In this document: positions 47,204 through 57,548 of the stretch, piece after piece
Layout of the letters: the number at the start of each line of letters is the position of its first letter
How positions within the stretch are numbered: position 1 is the stretch's first letter
Assembly (NCBI GenBank): GCA_019188255.1
Contig: JAETXT010000014.1
Span: forward strand, 868,001-932,000
Reading direction: 5' to 3'
DNA: 64,000 bases
Source of the DNA: Verticillium longisporum
Lineage: Eukaryota > Ascomycota > Sordariomycetes > Glomerellales > Plectosphaerellaceae
The notes under the pieces: generated by a model
What the model was told of the DNA's origin: nothing
Seen by the model: the letters and a program-made list of their open reading frames with translations, nothing else
Databases searched by the model: none
Position numbers and translations under genes: made by a program

Positions 47204-48503
47204 CAAATGCAAATGCAACGGCGAGCAAAAAGAAAGAAAACGCCTAAAAGTGGTCAAGTCTTCTTTCTTTCCCTTCGTCCCCTGGCCCCCTCCCCCCCCC
47301 TTGTCCCGTCGTTATATATTCATAAGCAGGGCTGCTGTTCCCAAGCTTTTCTGCCCTCTCGTCCACTAGCTGCCTAGTTTGCCTCTCTCACTTGGGTTCA
47401 TTGCCTCCTTTTGATCACAGTCATTCCACTCTCTACGACGACGAGCTACCTTGCCTGCCTTGGGGGCGTACCAGGTCGGCCCTGAAGGCGCACGACCGAA
47501 GCGAGCTGAAGGACCGGGGAGGGACCAGAATGCTGGGACTCGATGCGCGCGCCGCTAGACCGCTCTCGGCAGTCCCCCTAATTCGACCAAGAAGCCGCCC
47601 CTGCCACTGCAACGGTGACGGCCACTGCACCGAGACGGCTGCACCTGCCTGGACGCCCGTGCCTGCACCTGCCCTTGCCACTACTACTACCGCTGCCACT
47701 GCCACGGCCACTGCCGCCGCTGCTGTTGCTGCTGCTGCTGCTGCTGCTACTACCACCACGGCAGCACCTGCTCCTGCTCCTGCTCCTGCCTCAAGCTCGA
47801 GCCCAAACCTCGTCACACGGGCGCTCATCACCAACGGCCCCAGCTCCCGCGCCAGGTCCCAGTCCAGGTCCCGGTCTAGGTCCCGGTCTAGGTCTTTGTC
47901 CAGGTTTCCGTCTTGCTCCTGTTCCTCCTCCTCCTGCTGCTGCTGTCCATCTTCTTTTCTTCATCACCCACAAACACGCCCATCACCGACGCCGACACCG
48001 ACACCGACACCGACCTCTCAACTCCTCTCAACGTGCGATTCGGACCCATCGACTCGTGAGACTTTGCCAACCGCCCATCACCCGCTCCAGCAATCCGAGG
48101 TTTCCCATTTCGGCGACACCCCCACAAAACCTGCAGCACCCCCAACACCCACCAAAGGCACAGTCGGAGCCAAAGCCAGAGGCACAGGCACAGCCACGGG
48201 CACGAGTACAGGCACAGCAACACCTGAACCCGCCGGCCACTCCTTTTTGGGCGACGCCTACTGGTACCACCCTCACCACCACCTCGCCGCCCACGACCAA
48301 CTGGAGCGACGATCTCTCTTCCCGCTCGCCCTTGCAGCTGCGTCCCATTTCGCTTCCGCGCGACGCCAGCGACCCTTCCTCCTATCACTGCCGTCCGAGG
48401 ATCTGGCTCATTCAATCCACCTCGACGCACCACCCCCCATCACCGCCGCGGCATCCCTCGAGACTTTGGTGCAGAGTCTTCGAACGCGACGCCGACCTGT
48501 TGA

Positions 48504-50082
48504 GCACCCCAACCTTCCCCTTCCTCGCCTCCCGCTCCCTCACCCACTACTACTACCACCACCACCACTACTAGCCTGCGACGGGACCGTCTCTTCGGCG
48601 GCTCGCCCCCCCTCGCCTTTCCCACGGCTTCCCACGCGAGACAAGTTCCAGAGTCCATCCCGTCGTCCACCATAGATGCATTCGCCAATCCGCGCCTGAC
48701 CACCCTCTCCCATCGTCAGCCCGTGTACCCCGGCGCTTCCACCTTGCCGTCGCCTCCCGCACCCACCGCTCCTGTCCACCGCCGCTTCGAGTCTACACGC
48801 GGTGCCGCCTACATCCCCCACGAACCATTCGTTCAATCGCCCTTCCTCAGCAAAGCCTCTGCCACGCCTCGCCGCCTTCGTCGTCTGTCCGGCGCCGCCC
48901 GCCTATGGAACCCGACAAACTCGACACCGCGACGTCCCACTGAAAACAAGCAGAGGCGACGGCGACCCTCGACGCCGCCACCTGCCAACGTCCCGCTATC
49001 CCATCCCGCTCTCGACAACTCGACCGATCCTGCCGACCCCGTCAGCACCGGTGCAGGCCACTATCCCCTGCTCACACTACCCGAACTCCGACAATCCCGT
49101 CGTTCCGGCTCTGGTCGCGGCAGTCTCCAATTTGACCACCGCGGCAACAGCGATCACCGTATCAGTCTGCCCCGGTCCGTGCGCCATTCGTACGACGAAA
49201 AGAGAGCAACGAGCTCCAACCCTTCGCCAGTCGATCCCGAGCAGGCATCGGCCGGCTCCGTCCAACCCCAAGAGGTCGACAAAGGCAAAGGAAAGGCCAT
49301 CATGACACCGCAACCAGACGAACAGCAGAGGGGCTACTCGAGGGACCTCGAGCGGGGCCCCGACATTATGGACTCTCGCCGCCACTCCAATCTCTCGGCC
49401 GGCGATGGTATCGGGTCTGCCGTGTCCTCAGACTCGTCCATCATGGGCGAGGAGGTCGGCGACATGGGCGAAGAATGGGGCCCTCAGCACCCATGCTATC
49501 CCCATCTCAACCCACACGTACCCGTCGACTCTGCCGAATATCAAAACACGCGTATCATCCGCGTTCGCAGGGACTGGCTCATCGAGGGCGACCTCGCGCC
49601 GACCTTTTCCAATCTTTACCCGGAAATCCTGGATCCAGCTGGCTTGTCGGAGCAGGAGTTTCGCCGCGTCATTGAAAAGCTCAACGGCGAACTGATTCCC
49701 ATCTTTAACCCCTATGACTGGAGGAATATCGTCGACAGCATGCTCGGACTCGTCACAGGCTGGCTGTGGGATGACTTTGGCTTGACGGGAGTCAAGGCAC
49801 GCCTCACGAGGCTGGAGAACTGGATGGACCAGTGGAACAAGGAAATCGAGAAGACGGCCGGAGCGTACGAGGGTGCTTCGGCCCCCAAGCTCATTCCCCT
49901 CCGGCGGACGGGCTACATGACTGTGAGTCAGCACGATTCCCCTCTTCCCCGAGATGCCGACTGACATGACATAGCTGGACATACAAATATCAGACCCCGA
50001 GGTCGCCGCGGCACCCAGCACCCCCGGCGCCTCGGCGACTGGCGTGATGCCCATGGAGCCACCAACAGCCGTGACGGCGTGA
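48504..50082 (+). CDS. ERF4/golgin A7-family Ras palmitoylation subunit (5' end unresolved)
   Basis: Supported exons 48504-49922 and 49975-50082. The 52-nt intron (GTGAGT to ATAG) joins LRRTGYMT-LDIQISDPE. The C-terminal ERF4 domain is clear: RIIRVRRDWLIEGDLAPTF, then LYPEILDPAGLSEQEFRRV, FNPYDWRNIVDSMLGLVTGW and LWDDFGLTGVKARL. In yeast, Erf4 partners the DHHC enzyme Erf2 to palmitoylate Ras at the ER. The rest is a disordered Pro/Ser/Arg N-terminus beginning in a Thr run and RRDRLFGGSPPLAFP. The frame is blocked by TGA at 48501 and has no early ATG (first in-frame ATG is MTPQPDEQQ, near 49302), so the true start lies upstream across one or more lost bases or an intron. The domain call is firm; the 5' end is not. 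Confidence 0.85.
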
Positions 50083-50996
50083 GCACGTTTGCGGGCCTCT
50101 GACTCTTCTTTTTTCCTTGCCCTCCACTTCACAGATCCTATTCACGTTATATGTTGTTTTAATTGTCCACATGGGAAGGGGGCGCCTCGGCATCCCACGA
50201 AACGTTTACGTTTTTCACGACCTGGGTTCTCTCGCGGGGTAGGTATCCAGTTGTTTGCTCATACTCGCCACTTTATACCAAGGCATGGCGCGGCGTCCGG
50301 TTTCTGGCTTTGGCAGTCGAGGGAGGGGAGAGGTGCATGGCTGTTGTACGTTGTTGGTGGATGCATCGGCGTGTTCGGCTCGACTGCGAGGTGTCTTTGC
50401 ATATACAGTGTTTCTATTGAATACAGTATTGGCCTTGTCGGCCTTGGGTTCAGACTTGTTCCGTGTACGCTTGACGAGATGCTGTTGTGACCAGCAGTCC
50501 ATGACTAGCAGTCTGCGACTAGTAGTCCATGACCAGCAGCCGATCAGGAGATGTCACCTTTGACGGCGCAAATGCCACGAGCATGCAGCCCACTAGCAAG
50601 GAACTTCAACGACTGGGACACTCTCAAGACATGAGCAGCGGAGCGACAAAACCATAAACGCCAGCATGCTGATGCACTATTGAACTCGCTATAGGGCAGA
50701 GCACCGCCCTCACATGAAAATGGCAGGTCGTGAAAGCGAACACGAAAGTGCTCCCTCAGTCCGTCGACGGGGGAAAAATTAGCAAGAATAAAGTCTCTAG
50801 AAGCAAAGGGGAAGCCAGAAGGAAACAAGATAAACGTCAGGAAACTCCGTCTCAGATGCCCACGCGCTGCGCATCTTCTTTTTTTTTCCTCCAGCAAGCT
50901 TCATGCCCCCTCCCCTCCCCCTGTGAGTTTTCACCAACGTCACAAGAAAATCGACCCTTCTCACGGCCCAATCGAACCATCTACACCGAGGCTCCG
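50083..50996. other. Convergent 3' region of ERF4 and STE3 genes
   Basis: 914 bp between two stop codons, with a 14-bp tandem repeat at 50489-50544. No gene seen. An AT-richer part (50380-50430) may hold polyadenylation signals. Confidence 0.4.
50489..50544. repeat. 14-bp tandem repeat, 4 units
   Basis: Units GACCAGCAGTCCAT, GACTAGCAGTCTGC, GACTAGTAGTCCAT and GACCAGCAGCCGAT, diverged at three or four positions. Non-coding. Confidence 0.8.
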
Positions 50997-52808
50997 TCAC
51001 CGCGCATGCATGGAGATGGACGTCTCGACCGTGACGGCCCGCGCCTCCTCGGCACCGTTGACCCTGCCCGCGTGCTGGACGGCGGCAGCGTCCTCGCCGT
51101 CGTCGTCCGACCACACGCGCGTGGCTGTGCGCTCGCGGTCCTGGGGGGGCAGGTACGCGAGGCTCACGTCCGAGCCGGCGCTGCGGGGGGCTGCGTTGGC
51201 AGGCAGCGGCTGGAGGGCCATGTGGGACGAGGAGGACCGGGGTTCGGATCGGTGCGGGCGGGCGCGGGCGCGGGCGAGAAATCGCGGCAGCGGGAGTGTC
51301 GGCAGGGCGAGGCTCGTGCGGAACAGAAAGGGGTTGCGGTGCGGCTGTCTTGGTGGTGCGGGAGACGGGGCGCGAGGGGGTGTTTGTGCTGCTGCTGCTT
51401 CGACGTCGATGGGCATGATGAGGTCGGGCAGGCTGTGCGACGGGTGGCTGGTGCGGGCGGCGCTGCTGGAGGGGCTGCTGTTGCTGTGGTGGCTCAGCTG
51501 GCGTGTGGTTTCACGCAGGCCGGGCTTGAGAGTGCTGGTCGTCGTGGTGTCACTGTGGATGAGAAGAGGGCGTCAATAATTTGTGGACATACAGCTGAAG
51601 GTCCACACGGCGTTGACGGATGACTTACGTTCGCGCGCCCCAGGAGCCGGTGCCGCTGCGGCTGCCGCTTTGGTCGCTGAAGTTGTAGCCATCGCTGTTG
51701 TGCAGACGTGGGAACATGGAGCCGAGGCCCATGGCGAGCACGACATGACGATACATGCGGCGGGCGTCGACGGTGATGCCAAAGTAGATGAAGATGACGA
51801 CGGTCGTCAGGATCGGAATGTACTTGTTGTTGAGGAAGATCCACGGGACCTGAGTGGATGGCATGAAGACGATCGAGTCCCAGGGAAGGGGGCGGCCTCG
51901 TAGCGGATCTTGTGGAAGTCAAAGGGCTGCAGAGGAAAACTGCTGAGGCCGTTGAGGACAGCGTGCGCCAGCTGCAGGGGCAGGTAGGGGATGAGGACGG
52001 AGATGGTCATGAAGTAGAGCCTGCGCCTGGTGCGGTTCTGACGCGAGGAGGCCGAGCTGTTGGAAGACAGTGCATTCTGCATTCCTTTTCGAAGCTCGCG
52101 ATACCGTTTAAAGGTCAAGACTAGTTCTGTTAGACGTTTTGTTTCGTGTGATGAGAGGAGAAGCCGAGGCCACGGGGACGTACTCGAATAAAAGGCCGAG
52201 ACCAACGCAAGAAGAGGCGCGGGCAGCAGAAAGAATACAAAGTAAGGCCAGCTGCCATGGACCCTCCAGTCGCACCCCACGAGGGTGATGATGATGTATC
52301 GCTGCGCTGTCAACGGATAGATCCAAGCCATCTGGATGAGCGGGATCGGGAACATGATGAGGGCCTGGATGAGGTTCTTCTTTCGCTTTTCCCTGTGGGT
52401 CAGGGGATTCGCGCGCAGCATGTTGACTTGGTCGGAGAGGTTGCGGCTGATGGCCAAGCACGAGGTCGAGTAGAGACACATGAGAGGTACGTAGAGAAAA
52501 GCATGCAAGTCGCACCAGCCGTAGCCGGCCCACCACTGGGTCGTATCGTCGTTGCGCCAGAGGAGGGCGTTGATGACGGTCAACATGTTGAGGCACATGA
52601 CGTCGATGATGAAAACAACGGCGGAGAACTCGCCATTCCGCCAGAGAAGCCGGAGGGGGACCAGACAAATGAGGTTATTGAGAAGACCGAAAACGACCCG
52701 ACAAACTAGGTTCGCTGTGAGAGAGGTTGGAGAGACGTCGTCCGGCACGGGGAACGGAGAGAGGACCAGCGTCTGGGCCACGGCGGCCATTTCGGCGACG
52801 GGTGCCAT
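50997..52808 (-). CDS. STE3-type (a-factor class) pheromone receptor, one apparent -1 frameshift
   Basis: Exons 52808-52184, 52126-51629 and 51552-50997; 559 aa with one base restored. Seven-helix GPCR of the STE3 family, which binds a lipid-modified peptide pheromone and couples to a heterotrimeric G protein. Visible helices include VCRVVFGLLNNLICLVPLRL, FIIDVMCLNMLTVINALLW, the Cys-containing WWAGYGWCDLHAFLYVPLMC, NLIQALIMFPIPLIQMAW and YIPILTTVVIFIYFGITVD. A 57-nt, stop-free, 3n intron (52183-52127) interrupts AFYS-KLVLTFKRYREL. A base is missing at 51882-51887 (expected PFPWDSIVFMPSTQ). The C-terminal cytoplasmic tail is long, Ser/Pro/Ala-rich and ends in SISMHAR. The start is the first ATG (MAPVAEMAAV). 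Confidence 0.92.
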
Positions 52809-54229
52809 CGAAAACAGCGGTGACGAGGTGCGCTCGATAGTAGGATCAAGCAAGGATTGTTTCCGTGTACGTGTGTTTCTCGTGGAGCAGCCAAGATGCT
52901 TCTCGAGCCACACCCAGAGGAGTGTCCGTCTTTCTTTGAGGAACAGTTCCGCAGGATGAGTTGGTGATCGTAGGCGAAGAGAGATGTGGTGGCACCGATT
53001 TGCGCAATGCTGGTATCGAACGAGGATGAAGAGACCAAAGAATTCAGACTACTTCGTCAAAGAAGGCAGGCTGGGACGAGAAAGAGTTCCATGGTTACGA
53101 GACAGGATATACGGCTGAGAGGGCAGGGCAGCAGGATCTTATGATGAGCCTCCTGTCAACAGTGTCATTGCTGGCGGGTGGTCGACCCCTCGGTCAATGG
53201 AGCAATACGTCCCAATAAAGCCCGGCGATGCTCAATAGCGCGGCTGATGAAAACCCCGGGCGCGAGGCAGAACGAGGCAGGCACAGAAACAGAGCAGAGA
53301 GATGCGACGGCAGGGGCGCAAACATGATGTATCGAGCGCCAGTGTCCCGACGCAATACGAAAACACAGCAGCTTCGCCGTGAGGATAAGTGGCAAAAGTG
53401 ACGACAAGATGCAGGCGAAGAAGAAAGACAGCGGCGCGCGAGATGGGCGTAGCCGCTCGCGGCAAGACCGTGTCGTATCCGAGACCATGAAGCTATTCAG
53501 GGCCTCTATTCAGACCGAAATCGGGAAAAGGCTCGGGCCAGGCCTCCTGGCCCGGGGCCGAAACGGATGACGGCTCGACTACAAGTAGCCTGCCAGGCCG
53601 CCGGTCGGCTAAGGGCTGTAAGGGTTTGGGTTTGCCCCAGCCACCATGGGACCTTTGCGTTGCCCGTCTCCTGCACTGATCTGCCGCGATGCCGTCTGCA
53701 GCCTGTGGGAGCCATCGATGCACGGTGTCTCTTCATCTTGGATTGCCGTCCAGGTGCACGGTTGATGGGAGCATTGATGCTTGGGCATGCTTGAAAGACG
53801 ACAGATAGGATGCAGAGCTCGGAACCGCTCTTGTCATGCTCGTGGCAGCGTAGAACGAAGGGTTGGAGCTGTGGAGGAGTCGTCTATTCAGGACCCAATC
53901 GGGAAATGGCCGTTAGAGGCATGGCCCCGTTTGAAGTATACCCCTTGTGAATGCATACAGCTGTGAATGCATACATCTGTGAATGCATACAGTCGAGTTG
54001 AGGCCGACGTGAGCGACCCTTGCGCACGAGCCAGGTTCAAAGGGAACCCCTGACCGTGTCCCAAACACGCGACGGCATCTTCAGCACTTGACCCTGGCGC
54101 ATGAATTTGAACATTTCCCCTCTTTCGACAACGAAGCAACCGCCCATCGCATTCCATCTCCCGCCCTGCTCCAGCTTCCGCCGCTTCCCATCTTCACCAA
54201 CACCTACCGCCCAGCAAAATCTGCCCACC
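52809..54229. promoter_or_regulatory. Divergent region, STE3 receptor / mitochondrial SSB
   Basis: 1.4 kb separating two start codons. It carries a three-unit 16-bp repeat at 53945-53992. The receptor promoter may contain mating-regulator sites, but none was identified with confidence. No gene recognised. Confidence 0.4.
53945..53992. repeat. 16-bp tandem repeat, 3 units
   Basis: Units TTGTGAATGCATACAG, CTGTGAATGCATACAT and CTGTGAATGCATACAG. Each contains ATGCAT, a 6-bp palindrome. About 240 bp upstream of the mitochondrial SSB start. Confidence 0.88.
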
Positions 54230-54779
54230 ATGTCTGCCTTCCTCCGCCTCCGCCCCGCCCTCGCCGCGCCGCGCATCGCCGCCCGCACCTTCAGCACGAC
54301 CTCGTCGCGCGGCGTCGCCCGCATCACCATCGTCGGCAACCTCGCCGACACGCCCGAGCTCCAGGCCACGAGACCCGGCCGGGTGGTCCTCAAGTACGCC
54401 GTCGCCAGCAACTCGGGCCCCAAGGACAACCGCCAGACCAGCTGGTTCCGCGTCGCCAGCTTCGAGCAGCCCGGCCCCCGCCGCGACTACCTCCAGAGCC
54501 TGCCCAAGGGGTGCGTCCCCTAGTCTTTTCCTTCTCTCGACGTCGCTCAAAAATACTGACCGTCCCTTTTTGTCCAGGTCTCTCGTCTTTGTCGAGGGCG
54601 ACGCCTCCATGAGCACCTACCAGGACGCCGAGGGCAAGACCAGGAGTTCCCTCAACATTATCCAGCGTACGTCCAACGAGCACCTGTCAAGGCCCTAAAA
54701 AAAAAGCTAACCACGACATGTCACAGGCAACATCGAGGTCCTCAAGCGCCCCTCTACCGGCACCGCGCCCAGCGAGTAA
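54230..54779 (+). CDS. Mitochondrial single-stranded DNA-binding protein
   Basis: Exons 54230-54510, 54578-54666 and 54727-54779, 140 aa, the size of yeast Rim1-type proteins. The first ~25 residues (FLRLRPALAAPRIAARTFST) are an Arg-rich mitochondrial presequence. The OB-fold follows: ARITIVGNLADTPELQ, KYAVASNSG, TSWFRVASFEQ, then LVFVEGDASMSTYQDAEG and SLNIIQRNIEVLKRP. It should bind and protect single-stranded mtDNA during replication. Both introns (67 and 60 nt) have GTGCGT/GTACGT donors and CAG acceptors and keep frame exactly. No frameshift. Confidence 0.95.
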
Positions 54780-55224
54780 GACGTTGGCCCCGTGTACGGA
54801 AATCATGTTGTATAACCGCCCCTCTGTCGTCATCTGAACCTGTATGATCGAGCTTCTCCGCTCTGACACTGTGCTACCATCTCCTTTGTTTTATTTTTAC
54901 TTTTGGGGCTGTTATCGGACGATGTGGGCTGTTGGCTGGATGGTGTACGGAAATCCTCGCTTAGGGGGGTTGATTTGATACCACGATCAGCATGCGGCTG
55001 TCCGCCATGTTTTAATGATGGTTTCTCTCCCTCGCTTGACGTGTGGACCTTTGATCAATCTCGAAAGCTCTGCGAATGGCAACGATGAATTCTATCTTCA
55101 AGCTGATCCGTCATGACCCTTGTCTAATGAGGCAGCCATTGTCTAGTGAGGCAGCATGCATTGTTTAGTGAGGCAGCCATTGTCTGATGAGGCAGCATGC
55201 GTGGGCAATGGCCAGCCAACAGAC
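54780..55224. other. Convergent 3' region with 41-bp repeat
   Basis: 445 bp between the SSB and glutathione synthetase stop codons. It includes the higher-order repeat at 55120-55201. No gene seen. Confidence 0.45.
55120..55201. repeat. 41-bp dimeric tandem repeat
   Basis: Four related units starting TTGTCTAATGAGGCAGC alternate between 19 and 22 bp (ending GCCA or GCATGCR), so the true period is 41 bp, repeated twice (55120-55160 and 55161-55201). It ends 23 bp downstream of the glutathione synthetase stop and would be in its 3' UTR. Confidence 0.88.
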
Positions 55225-56994
55225 CTACACCAAGCTCGGGCTGTCCATGCACCCAAACCCGGCCGCCACGCCGCCCTCGTTGCTCGTGTCCCCCTTGGTG
55301 CGCAGCAGGCAGCCGGCCTCCTCGTTGCGCAGGACGGCGCCCGTCGCCTGGTCCCACAGACACGTGCCGTAGATGCCGAGCTCGCAGACGACGCCGCCCG
55401 CCTCGAGCGCGCCGTTGCGCAGGATGACGTTGGCCTGGCGCGGCGGCGTGATGAGCTCCATGAGAATGTACGCGCCCCAGCCCGCCTCGGGCGTCGCGTC
55501 GAGGAACGCCGGAATGTCGCCGCGGTAGTGGTTGTTGCCGCCGCCCTCGCGCTGCGGCTGGAGCACGTAGCGGAGCCCAGCCGCGGGCCGCGCGCGCGCC
55601 GCCGCGCCTCGAGGCCCGCCGCGGACGTGTCCATGGGGAAGATGTTGGTAAAGGTCCGGCGCACGGCGGCCGTCGTCGCGCCGTCGTCGGGGAGGAAGCG
55701 GCCGAGGATCGAAGGCGCCGCGCCCGACGACGGCGGCGGCGGCGTCGCGAGCACCTGCTGCACCTTCTTCGTGCCGGCCACCTGGCTGAGGATCGTGGGG
55801 CACTTGATGGCCGCCGACCTCTCGAGGTGGTGGCGCGCGTCCCACGCTTTCTGGTCGGGGTAGTCGTCTGGCCCGTAGCCGAAACGGAGGTAGGCGACCG
55901 ACACCTCAAAGACCTGCGATGGGTTGCGGGGCAGGTGGTAGAGGAGCTGGCGCTTGGCCGTGTCGGCAACAGTCGTGTGCTGCAGGATCTGCGAGGACGG
56001 CAGCCGGAAGACGCGGATCGGTGATGCAGTCTCTGTCAGCGCGTACTCGATGTGGCGCTGGTCAAAGACGTTGCGCTCGCCGTCTTGCACGATAAAGAGG
56101 ACGCAGCGCTCATGGCCGAGCTCGGATTCGCCGTACGCATCGTGCGCCGCGCGTATACCTGCCGCCAGGCCCCTGGCGCTGTCGTCCTCCGGCAGATCAA
56201 GCGTGCCTGTAGGGATGGCTTTCTCGAGGAGGGGGTATTCGGCAGAGGCCAAGAATCTGTCGTCTGGTCAGGACGCCATCATGGAGGATGCGGGGGGGTC
56301 AGTGGTAGGAGTACTTATGTAGAAGGCTCGTCTGGGATGACAGGCCGCCAAAAGAGGCTGCGATCGTGTTGAACTCGACCTGCTTCACTTGGCGCTGACC
56401 TTCTTCATCTTGGTGAACCAGGTAGTCTGACCTGAACAGGCCAAGGGACAGATTCTGCAGCGGGCAGGAGGGTCAGTGGCTGATACATGACACGATCCGC
56501 GGCCAACATACTTGCGTGTAGCCCTCCTCCTTGACCTTGAGGTGAATTTCCCACAGGCTCGTCGTAAACTCATCTCCGTCTCGGACCCTGTCGTGTGTAA
56601 GCCATGCGTGCTGTTGATTTTGGTTGACGGCGCACCGCAAGGCGTCACGTCGCAGTGCAGGTCGTGAGGGTGTGAATGCGACTCACTCCTTCACGGCATC
56701 AGCGAGGAACTCCTCGTCCCTGCTTATGGCAGCATAGAGCTCGTTGTACGTCTTCTGCACCGTCCTCGCCTGCTCGAAGCATTGCCTGGGGAAGGGGCTC
56801 GGGAAAAGCGTAACAGGCACATTGATGGCGAGCATGCTCTTGGGGTCGATGTCGCTCGAGACAACGGACGGCTGGGGCCGCACGGCAAGGCCATGCCCGA
56901 TCGACCAATCCTTGATTGTCTGCACGAGATCATCCCTCTCGGCCTGTTTGAGGGATGGCGGGTACTGCTCCGCTGTGAGGGCTGCAGGTGCCAT
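55225..56994 (-). CDS. Glutathione synthetase (one apparent -1 frameshift)
   Basis: Four exons: 56994-56687, 56587-56512, 56454-56315 and 56256-55225; 518 aa with one base restored, the usual length for eukaryotic enzymes. It catalyses ATP-dependent joining of gamma-glutamylcysteine and glycine in the cytosol. Conserved blocks: AINVPVTLFPSPFPRQCF, GLFRSDYLVH, VKQVEFNTIAASFGGLS, VLFIVQDGERNVFDQRHIE, the Gly-rich ATP loop QREGGGNNHY, YILMELITPP and the C-terminal LLRTKGDTSNEGGVAAGFG. All intron junctions restore family sequence. One base is missing in the CG run near 55588-55605 (between LEARRRAR and PAAGLRYVLQ). Start is the only early ATG (MAPAALTAEQYPPSL). Confidence 0.95.
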
Positions 56995-57548
56995 TGTGCT
57001 GATGATGCACGCGAAGATGGGATGTGAGGTTGATCGGTCTCGGAGGGAGCCAAGTTGTGAACCACTGCTGTTTCCCTCTATATGATGAACTGTCTACTGA
57101 GGTTGGCTTGGTGATATGTATGGTGGTGGTAGAGGTGAGTGTGTCGCTGGTAAAGCATTCGCCATAGTCGAGAAGAGGTGAGTGATTAATAATGTCGTCT
57201 TTCCGTTACCAACCATTTGGCGTACGTTGGTGGGGTTTAGAGGTACCTTTTCGGCTCCTGTGTCAAGCCCAAGTCGGCGCTGAGAATCACTTCTTTAGGT
57301 TTGCGACCCACTAACGTGTTTCCGGAGGTCTCTCGTTCATGAGAAATGCAGCATCGCATCCTACACCATACTTAAGGGGTATGTATTCTGGAGTTCTTAT
57401 TTTATCGTATTCATGGCATGTTCGGCCGAGAACCGAACCAGTTGAACAGTTCAAATACAATCATTACCCTCGCAGCCACGCGTAACAGCTTCATTCATCA
57501 TCATCGTTAGGTGTAAATAATTCGCCCACATGCCTCCGTACAGTCTGT
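56995..57548. promoter_or_regulatory. Glutathione synthetase promoter region
   Basis: 554 bp between two minus-strand genes. TGGTGGTGGTAG runs near 57120 lie upstream of the start. A stress-response element for a Yap1-type factor would be expected but a convincing TTACTAA was not found. Confidence 0.35.

Larger units (their letters stand above)
44947..48503. other. Divergent 3.5-kb region: promoters plus unresolved 5' part of the ERF4 gene
   Basis: From 44947 to about 47390 no gene is seen; it contains ACCTAGGT palindromes and two tandem repeats. From about 47400 to 48503 all three plus-strand frames are partly open in simple, C-rich sequence, with a CTG/GCT run near 47715-47750. Parts look like the disordered N-terminus of the ERF4 protein (NWSDDLSSRSPLQLRPISLP around 48300), but no single frame carries it. 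Confidence 0.5.

Noticed and set aside
47392..48675. 427-codon ORF with RS-like and Ala/Thr runs upstream of ERF4
   Set aside because: Overlaps a 319-codon ORF in another frame over the same simple repeats; neither joins the ERF4 frame, so neither is claimed as a protein.
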